Source of the DNA: Heloderma charlesbogerti
Lineage: Eukaryota; Chordata; Lepidosauria; Squamata; Helodermatidae
NCBI GenBank assembly: GCA_026122225.1
Contig: JANEZZ010000728.1
Location: 1,240,001 to 1,304,000 of the forward strand
Direction: 5' to 3'
DNA: 64,000 nt
This document shows, one piece after another, positions 34,986 to 46,843 of the stretch. Within the stretch, counting starts at the first letter, position 1. Every line of letters starts with the position of its first letter. The notes below the pieces were generated by a model, which saw only the letters and a program-made list of their open reading frames with translations, ran no database searches and was not told the DNA's origin. A program made the position numbers and the translations under genes.

Positions 34986-35278
34986 ATTACGCCATTTTGA
35001 GGAGCAGCTGCTTCAGGAAGCCCGCATGAAATATACGTGGTGGAATCATCTTGGAAGTGTTTCGTTTTCCTCCCTCTCTGTGGCAAAGATAACAAATCCT
35101 GTTCCTTGGAGTGGTTGCTCTAGGGGAGGTGCCATCTGTTCTAAACAGTACCCCTTTTATGACAGTTACTCTAGGAAGGCCGTGGACGATACTTAGATGA
35201 CGACAATTTCGAGGCAACCACTACCAGGAAGCTGCAAGGGGGTTCAGATAGCTGGCCAGGCAACGATGGCACTTCAAT

Positions 35279-35416
35279 GGCTTAGGGTACAATCCTATGC
35301 CAGTTTAGACAGAAAAAAGGCCCGCAACTCCCAGCATGCCCCAGCCATGGCTGGGGCATGCTGGGAGTTGCGGGCCTTTTTTCTGTCTAAACTGGCATAG
35401 GATTGCACCCTTAGCC
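35279..35416. mobile_element. Near-perfect palindromic MITE (PIF/Harbinger-like), TTA target site
   Basis: I checked base by base: positions 35279-35416 form a palindrome centred between 35347 and 35348 with only two mismatched pairs (35283/35412 and 35289/35406). The central 116 bp (35290-35405) is perfect and has no spacer; the centre is AGCCATGGCT. TTA at 35282-35284 and at 35411-35413 is a candidate 3-bp target duplication. The termini are GGGTACAATCCTATGC and GCATAGGATTGCACCC. It is non-coding. Low decay suggests recent insertion or gene conversion between the arms. Confidence 0.92.
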
Positions 35417-35711
35417 TTTTTTCCTTCCAATTTCATTGGCTATGAATGCATGGAATTTAGGAATTTCCACAATTGGGGGACCACTAAAATAAATTGGGAG
35501 AACCCCCTTCCCTCCTGCCAGTTCAACTCCAATACATACAGAAAAACCCAACACACACAAAAATTATCTACGGAAGGGAAGAAAATGTTACTAGTGATTT
35601 TCTTCAGGATTACGTAGTCCTAACTGTTCCTAACAGACCACTGAATGTTGCCCCTGGGCAGATCTTACTGGATGAGCATCGCATGGGAGCGGGGCATCTT
35701 ACATAGTCCTT

Positions 35712-35872
35712 CTCCTCTCTCCTTTATCCTCACCACACCCCTGTGAGTTAGGTTAGGCTGAGAGTCGGTGAGGGTCCCAAAGCCAGTGAGGGTCATGGCC
35801 AAGTAAGGCTTAGAACCCAAATCTCCTGAGTCCCAGTCCAATACTGTTGCACCACACTAGCTCTTAGGGGGA
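35712..35872 (-). mobile_element. MIR-like SINE
   Basis: On the plus strand, CTTTATCCTCACCACACCCC, TGTGAGTTAGGTTAGGCTG, CCAAAGCCAGTGAGG and GTGCAACAG-like complement at the right end match the reverse of a MIR element. The tRNA-like head is at the right (minus strand GAGCTAGTGTGGTGCAACAG). A relative is at 60345-60505. Confidence 0.75.
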
Positions 35873-36481
35873 GTCCCCTTTAGATGGCCATATGTATTAC
35901 TTCCGTTGTGAAGGGCATGACTAACATTTCTCTTCGCCCTCTGCCCTCTGACCCCAGCCACAACCACTCCATACTTTGCAACTGTCTCTGCATTCCTGCT
36001 ATGTCAGAGCAATAACAACCAAGCTGTTTGCAGGCCACCACCAGCACTACCGCCATCAACATACTCTGGCCATGTGCAATTTTGCTTTTTAAACTCACTT
36101 AAAGCAGTATCATGACTGCAGGAATACCGTGGAGTCTGCCTCTGATGCCTTCATCACCTGCTACTCTCTGGGTGGTCACTTGGGGCACTGGATCTTGGCC
36201 CCAAGGTCCAACCCTAACTGCACCACTGGTGGGCCCCCTCAAGTTTTCCTGGCAACAGTGCTTTGAGCAGTGTTTCAAGAAGCATGGGTTGCCTGAGTTT
36301 CAGTGCATTTTACTATCTCACAAGGAAGTTACATCAGGAGCTCTCCTAGACCCAGCTGCCCAGAGCCAGACTTTTTTTCCCCATGGGAGTCCAGGGCAGG
36401 CCTCAGCAGTGGGTCCTAGTGCCTACCCAAGGGTGCCAGTTCCTAATGCCATCCCCAGTGTCTCTGCATTCACCCCAACCA

Positions 36482-36660
36482 CAAACCCTAGGACTGGTTT
36501 TGCACGTCATGATAAGCCATGCTGGTTTATAACCTACTGACAGTAGTTTATAAACCATGACTTTTTGTGTCAGCTACAAGAGTTTTTTTCCCTGCCACGG
36601 TGGCTTATCAAGCCAAAATAAGCCATTCTGATAAGCCATGGTCTGCTTGTAATTAAAATG
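36482..36660. repeat. AAGCCATGGTTTATAA foldback repeat, copy 1
   Basis: It shares with 38050-38300 the order CTCTGCATTCACCCC, TAGGACTGG, CATGATAAGCCATGCTGG, then a palindromic GGTTTATAACCTACTG/CAGTAGTTTATAAACC hairpin and ATAAGCCATGGTCTGC. It is non-coding. Confidence 0.75.
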
Positions 36661-38049
36661 GGTGCTTTCTGTCTTGGGGTTTTAAAGTTAAAGTTGCACA
36701 ACGATAATAAGTCTCCTTTGTGTGATCGCACTAGTCCATGTGGCCTAGCTGCACTTGATTGGGAAGTTCTCCTCTGTCTGCTTGAATGTGTGGTTTGCAG
36801 ATGACCCATGCTCTGTCAGTGTGGTAGTCACCCAACACAACATTATACTGTCTGGAAAGGGGCAACATGTGGAAGTTAACTAATTCTCTCCCTTCTCTGT
36901 GAACTCTAGTCCTGTCATATCTGGTCACATGGTTGGGATGCAGAGTGCTGGTTGAACTTTGCATCTTGCTAACACCAAGCTAATGAAGGTTGGCAAATCC
37001 TGTAACCTCCAGGGAGCAGGTTTGCTTGTCAGGGTCCATCCTTCTTCAGTTATGATATTAGCATTAGGTTCTCTTCATTCCAATGTTTGTTTCCCCCCTG
37101 AATTCATCATTCACTATTGACCAATACCAAAAGTTAATTTTTAAGAAGAAGCATTTTGGCTAGTTGTGGGGAAATGAAAAGATGTTTATTAAGACAGCCA
37201 AATTTTTAAAGGCTCAGCCAATCACTAAAGCAACCAAAGAATCATGTGTCTTCTCCAACCTGGTAACTTCTCTGAGCAAATATGAGTAGATTATTATTCC
37301 TTTGTTCTCTGCTTGCAGTCTTGGTAAGACGTTAGCTAGAGAACAGATAAAACTACTAATCCAACCACTACTGGGAACTGCTGCTGTGAAAAGTAGCAGA
37401 AATTTGATCTCTCACTCAAGAACATGTTCTCTCTCTCTTTCTCTCCCTCTCTCAATCTAACTCAGTTTTGAAGGATCATAAATTAACTACGACTGTGAAC
37501 AGTGGCGTGCTCAGGAGTAAAGAAAAGTTGGGAATGCTCCCTGTCCTTCTTTGAGTAAGTAAGCCAAAACAGTAAATGCCTAACCCTTTCTACTGTCAGT
37601 TATTTCATGCCCAGTTAAATTCTATACCTTAAAAAACACTGGGTGATCTAAAGGGAAAATATAGAATCAAAGAAAATCTTTTAAACCAGGAGTCTCTTCT
37701 GAAGTCTGGAGCACTGTTCAACTTCAAAAGGGCTGTGTAACCATCAGCCTTGAGTGTCAACTGAATGCATCCTTTCCTATGTTCCCTGATAGTTGCAGAA
37801 CCTGAATCTGAGGTATCTCAGTTACCTTTCCCCCTGAAGCAACCTAACATCACTAAAACAAATGCAGAAAACATGCCTAAGGCAAAGACACTTTCCTCAC
37901 TGAGGAGATGCTATGCAAAGTCAGAAATGCACCATTGGCCATGTTTACTCACTAATTCTCTAATGGGAAAGGTTCCCAGTGACTCAATACTTAATACTTG
38001 GCAAAAGAAAAATAAGAATGGTAATCTAGCAATGCATCTAATCAATGTC

Positions 38050-38300
38050 TCTGCATTCACCCCACCCACAAACTAGGACTGGGTTCACACATCATGATAA
38101 GCCATGCTGGTTTATAAGCTACTCACAGTAGCTTATAAACCATGGCTTTTTGTGTCATCTGCACATGGTTTTCCCCTTCTTATTAAGGCTTCTTATAAGC
38201 CTTATTTGGCTTATTAAGCCAAAATAAGCCACTCTGATAAGCCATGGTCTGCAGCAAGGTTTATTTAAACCATTGTGGCTTATCATGTCCTCTGGCACAC
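38050..38300. repeat. AAGCCATGGTTTATAA foldback repeat, copy 2
   Basis: A perfect 15-bp stem GGTTTATAAGCTACT / AGTAGCTTATAAACC with a CAC loop lies near 38110-38143. Several inverted AAGCC/GGCTT words follow. This copy is longer than that at 36482-36660, having an extra TTATTAAGGCTTCTTATAAG segment. Confidence 0.75.
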
Positions 38301-38901
38301 CACAGTGGCTTAAAGAGTGGTTTAAAGATCACCTACAGAGTTGCTTGGCAAGAGCAGTCAAAACTGCTGCCACTGCTCTGCTCTGGCCAGCAGATCTCTG
38401 TTTCTGAGATCTGTTTAGCTGCCAGGTACAGATAGCTAATGAGAAAAGCTCTAAACCACCCCTGAAACACTGAAAGAGCGCTACTGCGCTACTGTGACAT
38501 AGTGCAAAATAACAATCAAGAGCAGCATCATATAGCGCCAATTGCCCTATATCTAATGTGCACAACTGCAAATTGGTGAATGAGTGAAACAGTGCTACTG
38601 CTAAATAGCGCTACTGCGACATAGTGCACAGTGGGATAAGAAGCTTGTATCATGTTAGCCACATGAGTGCTTCAGACAGAGGCTTCTCCTTTCTTCTTTC
38701 AACAGCTCAAAAAAGGGCCACCATGGCTTCACAGATTGTGGTGTTAATTGCATTATCTCCCCCTACATGGATGGAAGTGCTGGTCCATCCAACTGGCACC
38801 TGCACGTAGTAGCAGCTGGATCACAAGGCAGCCAGTGGCCCCTGTATGCTCCCATGGGCAATCTGTTGGGGATCAAGAAGCATCTTAACTTGCCATCAAA
38901 C

Positions 38902-39133
38902 CTAGTACTTGATGATAGTTATCAATAGCACCAGTACTACCACTAGCAGCTTGTGAAGTCTGACTGCACGGTTATACTTGTGACCTTCCATTACCCCTGC
39001 TACTGAACCTTCTGCAATTGTACCTGTCTCAGTGCACAAATCACGCAATTCTGCATCCTGAAACGATGCAGTCAGACTTCACAGACTGCTCGTGGTAGTA
39101 CTGGTGCTATTGCTAAGTATCATCAAGTGCTAG
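38902..39133. mobile_element. Foldback element with ~67-bp arms
   Basis: The left arm 38902-38968 (CTAGTACTTGATGATAG ... AAGTCTGACTGCA) and the right arm 39067-39133 (TGCAGTCAGACTTCAC ... CATCAAGTGCTAG) are inverted copies with few mismatches. A ~98-bp loop separates them. The ends are CTAG. No other copy is seen in this window and no protein is encoded. Confidence 0.8.
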
Positions 39134-39562
39134 GATTAGGGTTAGGAGCCTAGCACCAGAAGATTTTACGAAGAGATCTGACCAGAAGGAGCTTCAGCAA
39201 GAATTTCTTGAAACATCTGAATCATCCTAGAAGCCAGAAGCAGAAGGAAGAGTCAGCAAAAGGGCTTTTCCAGATGGAGGACTCCAGCACCCCCAATCAT
39301 TGCTTTTCTGCTGTGAACTACAAGTGGAAATTGCTGCTACAGTTTGTCCATACCAGTGGGTGGAGAATTACAGGATGTATCCAAAGCTCTCCCTCTCCCT
39401 TTGCTGCTCCCTCCCATCCTGTTGTTTGTGTGGAGGTTTTGTGTCTGTGTTTGTTTGTTTCTCTGGAATTGCACAATTCTGGAAGATCAAAAGTCTACTG
39501 CTGCAGCTTTCTTCACCCCAATTTATTGTTTAAAATTCATGTAGTGGAGGTCTGTGTTTTAT

Positions 39563-39645
39563 TAGCGGAGGACAGGAAGGTCCGGCATGCTATAGTCCAT
39601 GGGGTCACGAAGAGTCGGACACAACTTAACGACTGAATAACAAGC
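39563..39645 (+). mobile_element. BovB 3' end fragment
   Basis: It reads GACAGGAAGGTCCGGCATGC, then GGGGTCACGAAGAGTCGGAC and ACGACTGAATAAC, matching the last ~80 bp of the full-length copies. The frame encodes VHGVTKSRTQLND, the BovB C-terminus. It is strongly 5'-truncated and lacks a clear target duplication. Confidence 0.88.
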
Positions 39646-40563
39646 ATGCACATTTTGAGTGCATGGAGCTGTGAAGGGTTATGTATCATTTGCTTTTGTT
39701 TTTCTTCTTACACTCAAAACTAGTATGTTAGATTCCAAAATAGAGAGGAGGAATCATACTTAAAAAAACAACAACGTCTGGAACTGTAGCCATGTCAGTG
39801 TACTGCACTGACAGCAAAGAAGCCCGGGGCACTTTAGAAAGCTAACAAGTGTATTGTGGCCAGAAGTTCTGAAGGGAATAAGCCTCTTTCATTAGAGGCA
39901 ACCTCAAAATCTAATGAAGTAGTCTCTTGTCTATGAATGTTTATGGCCCAGTATACTCGTTAGCCTCCTAAGTGCCCTAATATTCTCTTAATTTTTATAG
40001 TGTCTGTTAGAGAGAAATTTAGTAATTATACCATCACTGATGGGAATATTACTGGTGCCACAAGGACATGCCAATGATTTTGCTGCACTGTTCTCTGGCA
40101 AGTCCAAGCATGCTCCTGAATGAATGGATGGAGCTTCTGACCTCTCAACCCTTCCTTCTTGTGGTGTGTTGATACATGGATTATAAGCATTCGAGCAGGG
40201 ACTTGTCCATTCTCACTCTCTGTGTAGCGCTTTAAGTACAACACAAAGCAATAATAACATCTCATGCTACGCTGCCTTTAGTGGTTTGTAGTTCTTCTCA
40301 GGTTAATAACTCCTGTTTTCTTTCACTCTGATTTGCCTTCATGAAAAGATTTCCTAAAGGGCACTCACTTTGAAATACAGAATGGATCTCAATGATACCA
40401 TTGATGATAAATTCCCAGAATTCAGCAGGTTTCTGAATTGTTAATGTGCATCATTTTGTAGTTAGAGGCTACAGTATGGGTATGGTTTCAAGAACCGAAT
40501 GTTATGGTAAACATACAGTCCCTCCTCTGCATTGCATGTTGCTCACATTCCAAAGCAAAGGGT

Positions 40564-40664
40564 CTCAGCAGCCATTTGCAGGACCAGCTCCTGCAAGTGG
40601 CTGCTGAGTCCCGCAGAGGGAATTCCCATGTTATCTCTGATCTTTGATTGGAGATAACATGGGA
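40564..40664. repeat. Two adjacent strong hairpins
   Basis: Hairpin 1 has 20-bp arms (40564-40583 and 40589-40608) with one mismatch and a 5-base loop. Hairpin 2 has perfect 14-bp arms (40624-40637 and 40651-40664; TCCCATGTTATCTC) and a 13-base loop. They probably belong to one MITE that continues to about 40795 (GAGGTTCCCCATCCCT end), but no second copy exists here to prove it. Confidence 0.6.
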
Positions 40665-42302
40665 CTTCCTCTCCCTTCCTAGGGAGTGGGGCTTGTGGAG
40701 GGGACCATGGAGAGTGCCCAACCCTCTGCAGGCCAGATTAGAAACATCTGTGTGCTGGATTATGCCCACAGGACAGAGGTTCCCCATCCCTGATTTATAC
40801 AATATCTGCCTGAAGAGAAGTGCTCCTATAACAATAAAGGAAAGTCCATTAATATGGAATACATCTTCTTCTAGTAATAAGAACAGATGGTGTCAGTGGA
40901 GAAAGGTATAGAAAATGCAAAGCTAAATGAAGACAACTAGTTTAACTATTTGCTTTGCCCTGAAGAAAGTTTCCACAGAACTTATTAAAGCACTACTTCT
41001 TTCTTTGGATGGTTGTTCCTGAAAAGAGGAAATAGTCTAACATTTTCCTGGATGACCTCCACTTAAGCTGTTTTAGAGCAACTCACAGATAGGTGTTCTG
41101 GGAATAGAGCCAATGTACACAGCCAAATGAATGGAAAATCCAAGCAACATGTAGACACTGAAAGGTCCCATAGTAAAGCAGACTATTTTTTTTTTATCTG
41201 TATAATAATGGCAGAACATTCAACATCTTTACTTAAAATATTTGAACAGCATTTATAAATCAGATGGCAAACCACAGAACATTCATACTATAGAATCTCA
41301 CAAATTTGCTCCCACTGGTGTTAAGCAAGAACAAGGACCTCTGGATGCAAGCATCCAGGTACAAGACATTAGTCCTACTAAAGCTGCAACCCTCTGCTTA
41401 TTTACTTGGGAGTGTCCATTTGAAGAGAATAGAATTACTTTTGAGAAGACATGCTCAGCCTGCCTTATTTTGTGGGCATACGTTCTTCATACATGCTAGG
41501 TTAAGCTTTTGTCCAGTGGACAGTTTCACTTGAGAGTTCTGTGAAGAGTGGCACATGCAAAAGTTCTTATACCGCAATCCTATGCATATTAACTCAGAAG
41601 CAAGCCTCACGGTGCTCAGGGGGCTTACTCACAAGTAAATTTGCAGAGCTTGCATCCAATGTCGCCCTTGCGCTGGTGCAAGTTCATTTTTCATCCCTGC
41701 GCAAGGGAGTTGTGTGAGAAACGCATGCTTACATTGAAAAGGGCCATGCCATTAGTCCAAGATGTTGCACAACAGTTTGCATGAAACAAATCCCCCTCTA
41801 GTCTAGTTCTAGCACGTACCTCAGCCCTGGATTACCCTCCGTCACCCTTGCAAACTAAATGTCTAATGTAATACTTTTCTGCTCCCTCTCTCGTGGCATT
41901 TCTTCCACTAGTCCTTGTACAAAAGTTCACAGAACAGCACCACCGAATACCGTCTTCCCATGAGTGTAGCGTTGGGTGTAAGTCTAATTCTCATTTTCCC
42001 AAATAACCTTATAACATCAGAAGAGTGTGCCTAGAGTGGAGATCTGGCAAGTCTAAAGCAGTCTGCAAGCAGAGCTCTATATTCTTGGCTATATGCTCTC
42101 TAAATATATGCAGGATAGAAACCCTGTTTTAAATTAAGTGTATATGCTACCTGATGTAGGTTTTAGATTCACATAATGTGCCCAGTATCTGTTATACATT
42201 ACACAGTCAGTAATGTCCAAACAAGAAACTCTGGATGTAAAGAGTTTATTACAGTTCTCTATACAACACTAAAATAATTTAGTTGAGATATTAAAAAAAT
42301 TA

Positions 42303-42390
42303 GGCTGCAATCCTAAACACAATTACTAGGGAGTAAGTCCTACTGAAAATAGGATTTAATACCAAGTAAACCTATTTAGCTTGCGCAGAG
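42303..42390. mobile_element. Short MITE, GGCTGCAATCC family
   Basis: TAGGCTGCAATCCTAAACAC, then GGGAGTAAGTCCTACTGAA, is one half of the GCAATCCTA foldback; the right half is decayed. Same family as 2933-3019. Confidence 0.65.
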
Positions 42391-43289
42391 ATAAAAGCTA
42401 GGGTAAGGCAGATAGCATTATATGAAGCAAAAATTGGAAATGGTACATTTCATGAAATCTTAAAAGCATTTACAATATTGTTAAAACAAATGAACAGAAA
42501 ACACAGTTGAATTTACATAGTACTGAGCTATTTAGAATCAGGAGTGCTCCAGTCCAAAACTGGCCTTGTGCTTACTCTGTATCACAAAAGGTTCATATGT
42601 AGCACATAAATTTTGCTCAAGAGAACCAAACCGGAAACCCATGCCCCTGCTACTCCCAACTTCCATTAATTACTTTTATTGAAATGTAAGTAGCAGATAG
42701 TTGCTTTATATACATAACCTATGACTGGCCATGGCCTTGTATTTCTTCACAAGATGCAATAAAATATGCAGCAGCATTTGTTGTAGTTACTTGACAAAAG
42801 AATAGGGTATGTACTCCGTTGTGGCGCTTCTGGATTTAAATGAAAAGATAGTTTAAAAACTCCTTAACAAGTTTTTACCTTGAGTAAATATAAAATGTAA
42901 GTCATTTTCTTCACTGAAAATTTGTAATGCATATCTTGTTTGCCAAATTTAAGCATTTTGCTGACAAAAGATAAGCAAAAAATGAGTACTTTTAATTCAA
43001 AGTTCTTCTAGCCGTTTGGGATAAAAACCCAATATTTATTAGCAATAAACCAGTTCACGAATAACTTCCAAACATAAGATTATCTTAAATTATGCATTTA
43101 ACATGTTGAAAGTCTATGACTTAGTTCAGGCATAACAAGAAACCATGGTTTCCCACTATATAAATGAACTTGGACAAGACTTGGGCTCATATGCTTCCCA
43201 TCCCCTCTGCTTTCATGCAACAGGAGGAGGAAATCAAAAGCTTCTGATTTTAAAGTGCAGTTTTCCATGATATCCAAACCTGGAGAACT

Positions 43290-43540
43290 ATGGTTTGTTT
43301 AAATTATGGTTAGTGAGAACAAGCCAGGATCAAAACATGGTTTCAGATCCTGGCTTGTTCTCACTAAACATAGTTTAAACCAGAGGTGGGGAACATGTGT
43401 CCCTCTAGATGCTGTTGGACCGCACACACCATCATCCATGATTATTGGCCATATCAGCTGGAGCTGATGGGAGTTGTTGGACTCCACCTGGAGGGTCACA
43501 GGTTCGCCACCCTGGTTTAAACAAACCACTATTCCCTAGA
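43290..43540. mobile_element. Foldback element interrupted by a hAT-like MITE
   Basis: The outer arms 43290-43332 (GTTAGTGAGAACAAGCCAGG) and 43347-43381 (CCTGGCTTGTTCTCACTAA) are inverted. The right arm is split after GTTTAAAC (43374-43381), which is repeated at 43515-43522. The insert 43381/43382-43514 ends CAGAGGTGGGGAAC and GTTCGCCACCCTG, nearly inverted. An 8-bp duplication of form nTnnnnAn and CAG termini are typical of hAT elements. Confidence 0.82.
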
Positions 43541-44496
43541 TTCAGACATCACAGGGAACAGTTGTTGGTTTAAAAGCAGAAGCAAACATTTTCTGTGTGA
43601 TATGTAGCAATATGCATAGAAGTGCATTCTTCTATGCACATTGAAATGCATGAAGCATTTTCAGGGGACTGGTGTGGGGAGGAGGAGGGACAAGGAAGTC
43701 TGCTTCCACCAGCTAAGTTGCACACACCTAAATCTGCATCCAATCCACTGCAAGCCCATCCCCAAGTGGCACACCAGTTTGAAGTTCAATCAGCTCAGAC
43801 TAAAGATGATACTATAAAACCAAGATGAGATAAATACACATACTGAACCTAACATACTTAAAATTTTATTAATGGCCTATCCTTTAAACTGCTTGGGGTG
43901 TGTATGTGTGTACATATACACATATACACACAAATACATACACAGAGAGACAGAGAGAATGTAGACCTGAGCCTTTGGCTTCCAAAGTGAGAATCTTCTT
44001 CTGGGAACCACAGTTGTTGTACATTGACCGTTGAGCCTCGTATGTACAAAGCATGCTCTCTGCCACTGATGTAGCACCTTTTTGCAGAACTGCAAGATAC
44101 CTCAGAACTTCAATTCAGCTGATACAACACCTTCATGATACTGAAGATGCCAAAACAGTAGCTTATATATGAAATTTATTTATTTATTTACAATATTTGT
44201 ATACCACTCCAAATCTAGAACAGAAATCTGAGGATTACTTTTGTTGCCTGTAAAGGTACATTACATGGTGTCCCATTGGGTATGTTGTACTAGATATTTC
44301 AAAGCACCTAAGGGACATCTGCAGAAAAATGTCCAACATTTTATTGTATATTAACAAAAGCTCAGTAATCACCTATAACATAATTTAAGAAGTATATTGA
44401 AAATGCATGTACAAAGAAGGTAGAATCAGGGATGCTCATCCAAACAATTTTGGATCAGTGTAGATATTAATATGAACTTGAAAATCCATTATTAGG

Positions 44497-44835
44497 GCAA
44501 ATACCTTTATTAGGCCAAACAAAATACCATAAAATAGTGTGCAAGCTTTCGAGTTCTCCATCGTTCTTCATCAGGCTAGATGTTAAACAAAGAAAGTGGA
44601 GGGAAGGAAAAACCCTGGTTGACACTGGAGATGCTAAAGCCATGGAGTCTGCATTTAGTCAAAAGCCTTAATGTTGAATGTCCACTCCCTTCTCCCACAT
44701 CCCATCAAGACTGTTTCAACATCATTCAGGTTTTTTCATCCTCCCCGCTTGCTTTGTTTAGCATCTAGCTTGAAGAAGAGTTCTGGAGAATCCAAAAGCT
44801 TGCACGATATTATTTTGTGGACATTTTGGTTAGCC
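44497..44835. repeat. Inverted repeat, ~90-bp arms and ~150-bp loop
   Basis: The left arm has TTTATTAGGCCAAACAAAAT, GTGCAAGCTTTCGAGTTCTC and CATCAGGCTAGATG. The right arm has CATCTAGCTTGAAGAAGAGT, AAAAGCTTGCACGATATTAT and TTTTGGTTAGCCTAAAC. They pair with scattered mismatches. A single-arm relative is at 3856-3998. The class is unknown. Confidence 0.7.
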
Positions 44836-46700
44836 TAAACAAGATATTTCCCCCAATATGGACGTCAGAATTTTTCTTATGGAGAACACAGCTACTTTTG
44901 CTTTTCAGTATGAAATTGGTCCTTCAATGTACACTGAAGGTGGAGATTGAAATATTTTCTCCTTTGTCAGATAAACGAAGTCTACAAAAGCCTAATTTTA
45001 CAATTAAATACAGAAAGCTACTAAATGCCCACTTCTTTCCTTTCTTTTTATTAGGTATGGCTGTTTTGTTGCTCTACTTTGTTGACCCTGAATTCAGTTG
45101 AACTACATTTATCCATGGGCCCCAACGGCCCCAGCTGTGCAACTAGGGAAGCATGTAGCACCAGCCAATTTTGTCTCTAATTTTCTGCTGTGATATTACA
45201 AGTGTGAAATTGGGAACCTGAAAATCTTTAAAATTGTGCAAAAATGTGCAAACTCTTGCAGGCATTACTGCTGCCTTTCAGTACCATTGTGTTGACAGGC
45301 TTGCCAATGTAACAGGAGGTCAGCATGAACCCAGCTTTCTAGTCTAGAGGACAAGACTGCAGAAGGGAGGCTAAATTACAGCACAATTCTTGACATGGAT
45401 ATGGATGAATTTGTCAGCTCTTTCAGATTATAGATCATGTTGCTGTTCAGAAGCTACTTCTCCTCTCTGAACTGCTTGCTACATGTAGCAAAATTCAAAA
45501 TGTGCTCCCTCTCTTACAACCCTCACTAATCATTGGGGTCTCCAGCATGGTGCCTCTAGACACCAATGTGTCTGTGAACACCTCTGTTGCCCCCGCCCCC
45601 CCAGCTCTCTGATCCTCCTGTTTCATTTCTTAAGATTTGTAAGTGCTTTTTTAAAAGGGGGATGTTCGATATGCTGCTCTGCAGCACCATCTGTATTTGG
45701 GTTCAAAAGACTGGTGTTGTGTTTTGGAACTCACCTCTGCCTTGTACTTAGGTTCTTGGGCAAATAACTTTTCTTTCAGTCTCACATGTTTGCCTTCTGG
45801 GAAATTATTATTTTTTGTGACCAGCCATGCCCACCATGATTGTCCTTCTGTGAGAGCACCCATAACACTCTGAAATTTCCAAATGTGCCCACAGACCCAA
45901 AATGGTTGGGGACCCTTGCTATATCATCTAAAATGCAACACCCACAACCAGAGATCTTGATTTTTTTAAAAAAAGTAATATCACCCTGTATTAATGATAT
46001 AGAACCTTCTTGAACTTCAATAAGTGTGGCATCTTCAAGTGCAGTCATGACTTTTTTTTAGGTGTGGTGAAGGGGCAGTGGAAAGAGTGTATGAGTCTTG
46101 TACCTACTTTTGATCCTACAGTGTGGACAGATTTGGGGTGGGATGGGGAGAGAAAAGTAGTGATTCAAAAGGCCCCAAGAATAAACTACTGTCCCATCCT
46201 GCCTTGAGTAGCAAACACTATTATCTGCTTTATGTTTTCTATAATCTACCACTCCAACAAGGTCAATTTGTTTTGCATATACATCAAGGGAGGTATTCTT
46301 GCTATATTCTGATTTTGTTATATGGCTCAAAAATACATTTTGATTGGAGGATAATTCACAAGGTGACAAAACAACGATTAACCAATATTTAATACATATT
46401 CTAAGAACCATATTGCAAGGGAAAAGAAATGCAGAAAAATACAAGATACTCAGTATCTTCTGCAACAGAACATTTTCCTGCAAGAGACAGGTAAACCTTT
46501 GCAGTAGCTTTCCAGCATCATTCTCATTGCTACATAGTGGGTTAAGCATACACATGTATGATTAATGATTCTTATACTCTTCTTGTGTCACATCCCCTTA
46601 TCATAGATTTCATCACAATTACAGTATCTTTATCCATTTAATTAACATAGCATGATAATTTTTCTTTAATAGTAGCTACAAACAGTACAAAGCGCTTGCT

Positions 46701-46843
46701 CTATTTTATCCCCTGAGGCATGTCACTCCAAGCTTGAGATTTCTTTTTTGCAAGTTCCATCCATGAGGGCTTATCTGTAGAAGAATGACTGACCTTCTTA
46801 AGTAGCTTTATATCTTCTTTTTCAATCGGCGCTGAAGACTGAA
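46701..46843 (-). CDS. CRACDL: CRACDL terminal coding exon
   Basis: The acceptor is excellent: a long T-rich tract ending TTTTCTGCGCAG at 46844. The exon opens with two bases (TT) that complete a phase-1 codon, then encodes QSSAPIEKEDIKLLKKV and ends PSWMELAKKKSQAWSDMPQ-GIK before a TAG stop at 46703-46701. The PSWMELAKKKSQAWSDMPQ ending is the conserved C-terminus of the CRACD family (capping protein inhibiting regulators of actin dynamics) as I remember it. Its place just upstream of MGAT4A, in the same orientation, favours CRACDL over the paralogue CRACD. Confidence 0.85.

Larger units (their letters stand above)
28350..46700. other. Intergenic region between MGAT4A promoter and CRACDL stop codon
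   Basis: No coding exon was recognised here. It should include the CRACDL 3' UTR at its high-coordinate end; a minus-strand AATAAA (plus TTTATT) lies near 45047 and others near 44503 and 42243, but none can be chosen. Stretches 28350-30239, 30373-30882, 33361-34009, 35414-35711, 36661-38049, 38301-38901, 39134-39562, 39646-40563, 40800-42302, 42391-43285, 43541-44496 and 44836-46700 show only simple sequence, short MITE fragments (29028, 41572) or nothing. Confidence 0.6.

Noticed and set aside
39133..39146. Interstitial telomere repeat (GGATTAGGGTTAGG)
   Set aside because: Only about two TTAGGG-like units, which is expected by chance.
39208..39636. 142-codon plus-strand ORF ending in VTKSRTQLND
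   Set aside because: Its end is the BovB C-terminus from a truncated insertion. The upstream part has no recognisable homology, so the fusion looks accidental.
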